Source: Saccoglossus kowalevskii | Lineage: Eukaryota > Hemichordata > Enteropneusta > Harrimaniidae | Direction of reading: 5' to 3' | Assembly (NCBI RefSeq): GCF_000003605.2 | Contig: NW_003147276.1 | Location: forward strand, 476,395-512,419 | Length of the DNA stretch: 36,025 bases | In this document: positions 12,601-24,600 of the stretch, in pieces | Layout: each line of letters begins with the position of its first letter | How positions within the stretch are numbered: the stretch's first letter is position 1 | Notes under the pieces: generated by a model | Told to the model about the DNA's origin: nothing | Database searches by the model: none | Seen by the model: the letters and a program-made list of their open reading frames with translations, nothing else | Made by a program: the position numbers and the translations under genes

Positions 12601-15600
12601 GGGAAAAAGTAGGGAACTCATGGGCAATGGTGAATTTATAAGGCCCACCTGTGACTGGTGTTAAAGTAATTATCAATAACAAGGGAGTATTAATATATAA
12701 ATATTTCTGATTATAGTAGATCATGTCTGAATCCACCTCTATTTGTTGTGGTTTGACTGCTTTGACAGGTGGTGAACAATGAAAAGACACCTTATGCAGA
12801 GGTCGTGGTGAATCTTCTCTGCTGCTGTAAATATATTTGACATCAACATCTTTAGTGATGATCTGTTTTTCCTCATACATACTACTTGGTCCACTTGCTG
12901 TTGACTTAGGAAGGTAACTTCCCATTTTCCATTCTCTAGTGGTTGTCACTTTTGGGGGATTTTGTTTCTTACGGCGGTCTGGAACATGTGTGACCCACGT
13001 GGTTGTGGAGTATGTGGTTGACGAGTCATCGCTATCACTTTCATCAGGTGGCTCTTCTTGTGTAAGAGGTGAAACAGGTGATATGGTGGGTTTCGTGCGG
13101 CGGTCAGGAACTTGTGTGATCCATGTGGTTGTGGAGTATGTGCTTGACGAGTCATCGCTATCACTTTCATCAGGCACTTTAAGATCTGTTGAAGGTTTCC
13201 CATATACACATTTCACATCAACATTCTTAGTAATAATTTGCTGGTTTTCCAATTCTGGACGGTAGTAAAATCCTGTTGTATCTCTGACAGGGACAGGCTC
13301 ATCACTTAAAGGTGTCTTTGTATTGACTGTGGGTGGCTCTTCTCTTGTGAGAGGTGAAACAGGTGAGATGGTGGGTTTCTTCCTGCGGTCAGGAACATGT
13401 GTGATCCATGTGGTTGTGGAGTATGTGGTTGACGAGTCATCGCTATCACTTTCATCAGGCACTTTACTATCTGTTGAAGGTTTACCGTATACACATTTCA
13501 CATCAACATTCTTAGTAATAATTTGCTGGTTTTCCAATTCTGGACGGTAGTAAAAACCTGTTGTATCTCTGACAGGGACAGGCTCATCACTTAAAGGTGT
13601 CTTTGTATTGACTGTGAGTGGCTCTTCTCTTGTGAGAGGTGAAACAGGTGATATGGTGGGTTTATTATGGTGGTCAGGAACATGTGTGATCCATGTGGTT
13701 GTGGAGTATGTGGTTGACGAGTCATCACTTTCATTTTTAGCAAATTTTGAATCAGGTGTTTTGGACTCAGTTGTTGAGTACACAACAGAGGGAGTGTCCA
13801 AGTCTGTCTGAGAAGGAGGTCTTCCATATACATATTTTACATCCACATTTTTAGTAATAATTTGTTGTTCTTCCAACTCAGGATGGTGGTAAAAACCTGT
13901 TGTATCTCTGACAGGGACAGGTTCATCTCTTTTAGTTGTCTTAGTAGTAACTGTGGGTGGCTCTTTTCTTGGGAGAGGTGAAACAGGTGAGATGGTGGGT
14001 TTATTATGGTTGTCAGGAACATGTGTGATCCATGTTGTTGTAGAATATATGGTTGGATCGTCATCACTTTCATTGTTATCAACTTTTGGTGAAGGTGTTT
14101 TGGACTCAGTTGTTGAGTATGCAGCAGATGGAGTGTCCACATCTGTCTGAGAAGAAGGTCTTCCATATATATATTTCACATCAACATCTTTAGTAATAAT
14201 TTGTTGGTCTCCAAACTCAGGCCGGTGGTAAAAACCTGTTGTACCTCTGACGGGAACGGTTTTAGTAGTAACAGTGGATGGCTCTTCTGTTGTGAGAGGT
14301 GAAACAGGTGAGATGGGTTTATTTAAAAGATCAGGAACATCTGTGATCCATGTTGTCGTAGAATAAACAATTGAATCATCATCACTTTCATTCTTATCTG
14401 GCATTGGAGTTGGTATTTTGGAATCGGTTGTAGAGTACACAACAGATGGAGTATCCACATCTGTCTGCAAAGGAGGCTTTCCATATACATACTTCACATC
14501 CACATCCTGAGTAATAATTTTCTGTTCAATCTTGTGTTCTGGATGGTAAGGCTCTTCTCTTGTCTTCTTTTCAACTTGCGGCTTCCAATCCATGTCATCT
14601 GATACTTGCTCCTGAGTAGTACTCTCATTGGGATACTTGACAAAGGGTTGGATAAATTCAGGTTTGTATTCTGTAGTTGAGTGCACAATTATGGGAGACT
14701 CTTGTTTATATGTCGGGGAAGGTGGTTTTGGATTAAGTTCCTGAGGAAATTTTGCCCATTCAGTTGGTGGGAGGTTTGAATCAGTGTGGCTTACTCCAGA
14801 CTTGAACTTAGCAGTGGAGAGTTTCGAAGAAGGTTCAATAGGTTCCTTCTCCCAATCCACTGAATGAACAACATCTTCTTCCTTCTTCAATTCGAAGGTT
14901 GTCGGTTTGTGAGGATGCTCTGTAGATGGCTGAAGCAAAGGATCTCTCATCCCTGCTTCCCATATCATTGTTGGTATATTAGCTTCCAAAGGACCTACAA
15001 CAGGCTTTGACATGGTAGTGGTAGGTTCAGTTAAGCTATCATTGTTTTCTATCTTCTGGTCAGCTGGATCCATTAATTTGAATTCCTCTGTTTCAGCTAA
15101 CCATTCTGCTGCTGAGAACTTAGGAAAATCTTCTAAAGGATGCATTTTTTCTGATTCAGAAAAGTCAGCCAAAAACTGATCAAGCCCTTTACTCCAACCA
15201 GTTACCGGGAATTTGACTGTAGGTGATTTGACTGTTGTCTTCAACTCAGTTTTAGCTATTTTAGGCAATGGTTCATCAGCCAGCTGTTCTTCAACAGGGC
15301 TTATTATTTTTGCCCGGATAGGTTTAACACTTTGGACATAGATTTGACCCTTCTGGGCAGGACTACATCTCTGTGCTAAGACAGGAGTGTATTCTTTTGC
15401 CATGACAGAACTCTGAACTTGGACAGGACTAAGTTGTTTAACCTGGACAGGACTGTGTTGTTTAACCTGGACAGGACTAGCTTGTTTAACCTGGACAGGA
15501 CTAAGTTGTTTAACCTGAACAGGACTAGCTTGTTTAACCTGAACAGGACTAGCTTGTTTAACCTGAACAGGACTAGCTTGTTTAAACTGGACAGGACTAA

Positions 15601-18600
15601 GTTGTTTAACCTGGACAGGACTAATTTGCTTTACTTTATCAGGGCTAATACTCTGTACATGAACTGGGCTTAATCTCTGACCCTTTTGGACAGGATTTGC
15701 AGTAACCTGCTTCAAACTTGATAACCTATCCCTTAACAATTGAACCTCCCCTGAAATATACTCAGAATCCCCCAAATACATTTGTTTCAAAGCTGCAAGA
15801 TTCTTATCACCACCCACCTGTTCTATGAGTTGATGATACTCTATTGAGAGTTTTAACTTTGTGGTGTAGTCCTCAATCTGAACATTTAGTTCATTCCAGA
15901 ACTTCTCCATCTTCGCTATATCTTTTCTGATTTCATCACTAGCATAGTGGTTGCTACTCAGCATGATGTTAGCTGTACTGATGAAGTTTTCATAAGCTTC
16001 TCTAACAGGCTGTAACAATGGAAACAAAATACAAAGGTTAGGAAAGATCAAGGTATTGACATGTCAGCAATATTATCACATCCTTTTGATAAAACATATA
16101 TTACAGTTGGGTGTGGGGGCCGAGTCAGCCTGCTGTGGTGAGGTGCTTGCTGTGTTTGCAAGTTTGAATTCTGTTCTATTGTCTGTAATTAACTTGTACC
16201 AGTCCAAAGTACCCCAGAGCTAATGTATAGTGGGATGTCTGAACACTTATTGGTATGCTCTGATTTAAAGATACAGTTTGTAGTGTTAGATTTTGTAAAT
16301 ATTATAAGTTAAACAAGCAATTGTCAATTATTTGGCAAGAGACATATTTTTATAAATTTTCAAGTCATTAAATCGTTAAATTTTGAAGCAGTACAGGTTA
16401 TTCTGGGGTCCAACGACACAGTGTCAACAACTTTTGTGAAATTTTGTCTTCACACATACCAATTATGAAAATTATCATCAATGTGCTCATTCAATGTATT
16501 TATAAATATTATTTATTATGGTGAATATATGAGAAAATATTATGTGTGACAAGGCATAATTTTGCGGCAAATATTAGCAAAGGTCATGAATCTCATAAGA
16601 TTACAATTGTTGTGATCACGCATGGTGTTTGAGTTTGAATAGGATTCAACAAAGAACACGTACAGGTTTTCCACTTAGTACAGCTTTAATGAGACAGATG
16701 ACAATATAGACACTAGTATCACTGGAAAGGTAACTGTTAATTACTTACCCTGATTGTGATTAGCCATTCGTCAAATTTCTCAATAAGTAGTGTAACAGTA
16801 TGCACAGAATCGCCATACTGACCATGTAGACCTTGTAAATTCTGTTGTGTCAACTGTAACTTTGACATCAACTAAGTAGAAATCAAACAAAAACATAACT
16901 ATATCTGATAAGAGCATAAGTATTCAGATGTGCATACAATAAATACAATTTTGGGTTTGCATGTGTTTCTAATTGAGATGTGCTTCTAATAGCAACTCGT
17001 AGGAAATATGGTAATGGGTGTAACTGTAATAATTATTCTCTATTTCTTCACGTGAAATATGCTAAATTAACTCTTATCTGGTCAAGTCAATGTAAAAGTA
17101 CATGGGGCTGGCAGATTAACAGTTAAATCAATAAGATTTTATGAATTCATAACAAGTAAACATTATAAAATCCATACCTGTTGTCTATCCTGGTCAAATT
17201 GACAAAGCAGAATGTGTTGCTGTAACCTGTCTTTGTATTGTCTGTAATCATCCATCCATTTCTGCTTACGAACTTGTGTCTGTTGAAGAACTGATTCCAC
17301 TCCCTGCTTAGCAGCCAGTACAGGATCCTAAAAGCAAGTAATTTAAATCAGCAACAGTTTCTATAACACACAAATCAGCTCAAACCTATCGATAATCAGT
17401 TCTTTTACAAACTCACTCATCTGATAAATAGTTAATATATATACTACACCTCCAATAAGACCATGTGATGTTGGTTTTGATTTGATTTTAAGTACACCAA
17501 CTTTTACTGAATAATTTATGCTTTTTTATGTACTTCTAAGAGAGTAAATATGATATATAAATAAAGTAAATTCACAAATACAATTATTATATTTGCTCAG
17601 TTAAAGGGCATTTCCAATCGAAGTGCATATAAACCAAAAATCACATTTGCTGTAAATTGCATCATTAAAATATGATATATTTTAACCACAGAAATACCTA
17701 TTCTTTTCAGTTAAAATGTATTACTGGTGCATTTTTTGAAATTGTGAATATTTATTGAATAATTAAAATAAATTATTAAAACTCACGTATTGCCTAACTC
17801 TGGTTACAATCTCAGAACCGGTGCTTATTGTTGATCTGAAGAGATCTGAGAGTTCATCTTTATCCTGGTCATGTTGTTGTAGCATTATCTTAGCTTCAGA
17901 AACATGAGTAGGTAAATCTGTCCTCCTGTATTCAACTTCTACTTTCTCCATAAACTCAGTCAACTGCAGAACAAACAGAAAATCGTTAAGTATCTCAAAC
18001 TAATGTATATATAGAAAATTACATTTAGAAATATACAATGTATATAGAAGAAAATGGCAAATTATGAATTATTATACTAGCATAATGACTACAGGTGGTT
18101 ATTTTTCTCACCACTTTGCTAAGATTTGGGGCTTCACACACCAATCAGTAAAAGCGGAGGGGTTGTCATCTGCGCATGTACAGGAAATGAGTCCTAAAGG
18201 GACAATGACAACGCATGCCAAAATGCAAAGGATCATGGGTAAACACTTGTTTGTAAACAGCAACATGCTTTAACTATCTGCTGCATGCACAGGTGATGAC
18301 TTCCCGCTTTAAACCAGAAAAAAATAATAACAATATCGCCATCATGAGAGCATGATTTTGATTCCAACAAAACCGCAGCTTTAGTTGATACTCTTGTACT
18401 TTCTTAAAGCATATTTCATAATAAACTAATAATATTGTAACAGTTATTTTTTACAAAAGCTAAATCATAATTTAATGATCTTACCGTGGTAACACTTTTA
18501 TAGAAACTGATTGTCATTGTAAGCAGTATCTGGTACTCATTGAGTCTTGCTTGGAATCGTTGATGAACTTTAACCAATTCATTGACAATCAAATCTTTCT

Positions 18601-21600
18601 CGCCGTGCGTGTCTCCTTTTAAAGCTAACATCTCGGCTGTCTTCACTCTCTCCTCAATCTCTTGATTAATTTTCTGCAGAACAGGAAATTGTGCACATTG
18701 TCAAATTCAGGATTTTCAAAAATCTCAAACTAACACAACATTAATTAATGAAACCCTACAAGATGACGATACTCCCATGGTGCATTTCACTAATTATGTG
18801 TACAACTTCCTGTTGTGAAAGACAGAGAATGTTTTATTATGTAAACATTCTCTTGTCTTTCTAAGTAGGAAGCTCCCTCTGGTGTTCAAAAGTGAGAGGT
18901 GCATGATGAGAGAAGCACATGGCATATATGAAATCATTTATTGAGGTAGAAATAACTATACATCCACATAATTTTGAAATTTTTCCGTAGTACATATTTC
19001 CAAGGTGGAAACAAAGATGAGATAAAACCATTTATGATGTAGACTTTTCCCTGGCAGTTTGTTGCTAAATGAGCAAACAAGTTCATATCAAAATAAGATT
19101 AATTGCAAGAAATTATAAATGGTACTGCTGTATTTTCAGAGCCATGATGTCAAATATAACAAGGTATTGATGTTCATAGCAGGTCAAAACAGAGTCTATA
19201 AAGTTTATGGTAAAAACAGAAGTTTACTTCATAATATTATTAATATTATCTGGTTGTGTCTAAAATGGGTCCCATACAGCAAAATACAATTCATGTAAAC
19301 ACATTTGTTAACTAACTTTGGAATTTTAAAGAGAAACTAAACTTGTCAATCCCCAGGATTGCACCAGGGAGTAAGGGGCCACCATAGCTTATGTTGTTTA
19401 AACAGTTAATCTTTTGTATTCCATTTTTAATCTAGTAAGTAAGTTTGCTGTGGGATTAACTTAACAGAAAGTGCCTCTTTAAACGGGACCCGATACTATG
19501 AATAGGGGCAAGACAGCCACCGCAATTATTATGCTAAACCGAACCAAGCCGCTCACATTGTGGCGGGAGCTTTGGTAAATGTGTCAATTACGATGTTTGA
19601 AGATCAAGCTGTGATTCCAAATACATTTTTACGGGGACATGAATATGTACGCTAGCGATTATACTCGTCTGGTTGGGCTTTTGATGTATAAAAGTTGTTG
19701 TTTTCGGTCGAAACATGCCGCGACAAGTAAAAATCATGAGTTTAAAATGGAGGCTAATGTATGCAAAATGCCTGTCAATCACAGTTTGAGTAAGAGAGCA
19801 TAATAAGCATACATTTACTTAGTGGACAGAGGCGGAGTTAATTACCCATGAGCACGTGGTGCAATCCATGGGACATTTTTATGTCCTTTTGCCTAGGTCT
19901 TGCTGAGCTATTTCATATGCAGCATTCCTTCTGTCAGAACGATGAGCTATTTTTGCTTACCTTAACTGTCAGCTGGAATTCAGACAATTTATTCTGTCTT
20001 TCATTGGCTTCTGTTAGTGAGTCACCAAGTTCACCTGCTATTTGTGGAAAAAACTCGGCTTCTGTATTCATCACCCACTCTATGGTCTGCAAAATTAAAG
20101 AAAAAGGTTCAGCACATAAAATATCATTGTTTTGAATTACACTACAATGACATGCTAATGACTAAAGCACACTCCAAGGCTGAACTATGCCTATTCTTTT
20201 GTTTTTACCAATAAGGAATGGAAAAAATGCATTGTATTTATAACCACAATGAATGGATACTTAACAATTACAGATATTAATTAAGGAAAAATAACAATGA
20301 GCCCAAAACTTACTTTTCTGGCATCTTTGACGAATTGTTCCCATTGAATTTTAAAGTCTTTACTGGCAGACAAACGTATCTGCCAGGAGTCAAATGAATT
20401 TGATAAAGCATTTTTACGATCACGGAAATCCTTCAGCATGGTTTCTACGTGACTAATGGCACCATGGATATCCAAGTTTGGATCATCACGGATCTGTAAG
20501 GAAACAAGAAAACAAGGGAGGATGTATTATTACACTGAGAATACAAATGTGGATTTCATTATTAGATGCCATCTATGTTATCTTTCAATTTGGCTGAGTA
20601 TATTTAAATAAAATACTATCGGAGCTTGAACATCAAATGCGTTGGTTGCCCTGAAATTTTGCCATAAATACATAAATACAGATATTCTTCAAACTAGTAG
20701 TTCTACAGGTTAAGGGGTGCCTGATCACAGGGAGTGGAGTGATTTGATATGAAGACCCATGATATAATAGAGTCCTAAGTTTAAACCCTACAACACAATA
20801 GATGGTCTTGTACTCTGAGTGAGTGTGCAAGAAAATTGGAAGGCTAACAGATGAGACTTTCAGAAATCCTTAAATTAAATTTCACAGCTACTTATATTCG
20901 ATCGACCAAGAAATATTGCAACTGACATGTCATTTTGAAATGACATAACACTGTATTGTGTTTCCAAAAACAGAGCCATGATTGTGAGAAAGATTAGTGG
21001 CAAGAGAAAGTTAAGAAGATTCCACACCATCATATTTCTCTGTGTGTCAATTCAAACAATTCTAGCTATACATGTCACATTGTGAATCAATTTCCAATTT
21101 TACGCATCACTAGTTTAAAGGACTTTTGTGACTCCCAGACACGTTCCAGTAACAGAGACCCATCAATGTGCAAAAGGGCACATATTTTGGGAAGATTCAG
21201 TGAATAGTAAACAGGATGTAACGCAGCCATTCAAGAAGAGAAATATGTATTTTTATGAAATATCATACTTACTAATTTAGCTTCACTCAGGAATGTATTA
21301 GCTTTAGTTTCATATTGTGTATAAGTTTCTATCATTTCTGTCCATTTCTGCTTCCAATGTGTAACTGTAGCTTCTGGAATATTCTGCAAGTCTTGGCCCT
21401 CAGTGGACTGAAGTATTTCATCAATGCTGTCCATTGCATTGTTGAGCTACAAAAACACAGGGTATAAAATTGTTATCAATAATGTATTTTCACTATGATC
21501 AGGTAAGCTATTGCCTGCTGCTGTTCAAAATACATGTAGTTAGTTTCAATAGGTGATTTTCCGTACAATTGCGAGATCTCGCGAGATGCATGAAAGATGC

Positions 21601-24600
21601 GCGTCGAACGTCTGCCGCAAACATCGAACGATTTGATTTTGAACTAGAATTTCTTTATTTCGCAGCTTACATTGACCGGCCGATCTTCGACAGAGGAATA
21701 CTGCTTCCGAATACCCTTACTTAATCGAAATTGCCTATCATCAAATGTGGACAGCACATTATTAAGCATGGAAATGTCCCCAAAATACTTTCGCGTTTGT
21801 CGAATCCCACGCGATGTTTGACGCGACTACGACGCTATGACCTTTGTTTGTCCTGTTTTTACGTTCGATTTCACGCATAACGCGTGATTCTCGCAGTGAA
21901 CAGAAAATGGTCAATTCAACTAAACAATTTTGTGTATGCTTTATGCATAAATCTTTTCACCACCAGTTCCTTCTTTTCATCACAAATTCACAAATTAATC
22001 CCGTTTATTGTCTGCACTTTCCTTCAGAAGATTGAGACAAAAATAGTCAAATTTTTTGAGTAAAAACTGAAAATTGACTCAAATTTGTTCTGTTGGCTAT
22101 AAATTGGGATTCAATACTAAAAAATATTGAAGAATATAAGAAAAAAATTGCAGAAAAATTTGAACGAGAAAGTCTGGTGGTGAAAAGGTTAAAACCCATT
22201 AGAATGGTAAAATCAACTTTTCTGCATTATTCTATCCTATTTGATCCAAATTTAAAGAAAAACACATATAACAATGATGACGTACAGGAAACTGATTGTC
22301 ATTCAACATTCTCACACAAGTATTTTTTTTATTTCAAGTGTTGATTGATGTGCAGAACCTGGTGATTTTGTATTTTGTGACTTTTGTGACTGTGACTTTC
22401 GTATAACATTTTCCTCAAAAAAACAAACAAACCATATTTCCTTACCTGCTTGGCAAGCTTATAAACTTCAACAAGTGTGAGAGTTATTTTGATACGAGTT
22501 TCAACAGTTATAGTTAGTCGGGTCCATTGTTGTTTAAGTTGTTGGACTTTGTCCTCAACAGTCTGTGCGTCCTGGTCCCCTGATTTAACCAGTTCGGTCA
22601 CAGACTGAAGGACAGCCTCAACCTCTTCTTCCTTATCCTAAACAATACAGATACAAAAAAATTATTAAAATATTTTAACAAGATTTGTAATTCCCAAATC
22701 TTTCCTTGTACAATAAGGGAAGCCTCAGAGCCTAATGTCATATGATTATCCTTAGTCTCACAGATATACTTGAAAAGTAACCAACTTGGCTGACATAAAT
22801 GTCATCTTTATGTGCTAATCTTTTTACTATGTCTTCACAAGATTCTTTCCCATCATTTTCAACAGTACACCCCCACCCCCACTACCACCACCACAACCAA
22901 TCTTCTTAATCACTCTCTCTCTCAATCAATCAATCTTTTCTTTCCATATGCCTCCTCCAGGCAAACTTTTGATTTTCCTCAAATTTTGTTTCTTGATTGG
23001 TTTCTATTCCAAATTGACCTTAATTGCAAATGGCTGACAAAAGACAATAGTTTTTCATTTTCTATTGTCAACAGTGGACATTTGCCAAAAAAGGTCTATT
23101 TATAAATAAACTAAAGCATGTCAATGAGTAAGCCCGATAGAGAAGAGCTGATTACCAATTACTACTTTTTACAGGGTTCTGTAGACCACCCATAAATGGT
23201 CATTAACATAAATGTTCACAAATCTTATAAGCTTACCCTTATGTCTTCTTCAAGTTGTTCATGTTCTTCCAAAAAGTCTGTCACATTGGAGAGTTGTGTT
23301 CCTGGGTTGTTGCGAGACGATAGGAAGGCTTCACCCACATTTACCATCCACATAATTAATACTGAATATTTCTCTTCAAATTGCACGTAAATGGCGCTCC
23401 TTGCCTTCGCCTCGGCTTCTTTGTGTGCCGTACAAGCAGACCTCAGCTGAGACACTTTAGCCTGCAACACAGAAATAAGAAATCAATAATCAACAAAAAC
23501 AACATAATTGTATTTTACAGCAAATTTGAGTATAACTGCACATATATTCATGCATTCTGAACTGATGAATCATTAACCCTTTAAATGTAAAAATCATTTT
23601 TTGTCACTTTCCACAAAATAAAGCCGCATTCTGATCGATACAAACACTGTGAAAATACTTTATTTTAGCTGGATTTAATTTTCGCTAAATACACTTTTTT
23701 GGTGTTTTGTATGGAATTTAATTTCACTGATTTTTGACAAATTGAATGTAAAATATAGGAAAAAAGGCATATTCGCTGGATTTTATATTCACTGAATCAT
23801 TCCACAGTAGATAATGGAAAGAAATTATAGAAACATACATAAAAATGTGCAAAATAATGCACAAAAATGGTGGTGGGAAAAGTGATGACACTGAAAATAG
23901 TACGAGAATAGGAGTATAGAAATACATTATTAGGTTCATCCCAAATTTGTGTCAAAAACATCAGATAAAACTGTTTTATACTGTAAAAAGATCAATTATT
24001 CACTGGGTTTTAGTTTTGCTTATTTCCCTGACTGGAAAATGCGTTAAATTAAAACCAAGTGAATATGTAAAATTTAGCATAGAACTAATTATCTAAATGA
24101 TAAAACCATGAAATTTAAAACCCACTGAATATGCCTGAAATGGTAAATCAGCGAAATATAAATCCAGTGAAAAATAATCATTTTACAGTACCGGTAGTAT
24201 TTTTTTTATATTAAACCGACTTGAATCAAACAAATCCTTTTAGTTCGCAAAAATGCTTTGCATAAGTGCATTTTTTCTTGATTTAACTCTGATACATTAT
24301 TCTTCTCTAAACACCTGTTCAACCAGTTGTTATTATCCATACACTGATCATATACTGGGGAAAAATAAGTTAACAAATACACAAATCAACTGAATTCAAC
24401 ATACCTCTAGAATTTCTACAACTTCACTCACCCCCTCGCTACTGGGAACATCTCTGCCGACCCTCTCAAGCAAAAGATGTCCCTCTCGTAACACAGGGGC
24501 TGAGATTTCATTAATAGAACGTTCAAGACGACTATGTTTCTCAGCGAGTTCTGGACTGTCTTCAGGTACATCAGTACCCTGTAATTGCACTTCAATTTGG

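Noticed and set aside
12649-12736. Short intron (exitron) inside the tail over a hydrophobic patch
   Set aside because: GTGGAT and CACAG borders exist, but removal of 88 bp shifts the frame and soon meets a stop, whereas the unspliced frame continues for 180 codons.
12939-14150. Several plus- and minus-strand frames of 60-110 residues over the module array
   Set aside because: They are alternative frames of the repeats in the long tail. The frame in phase with the spectrin exon is far longer.
15419-15673. Plus-strand frame with a DRTSLFNLN-like repeat
   Set aside because: It is the antisense shadow of the SPVQVKQ coding array.
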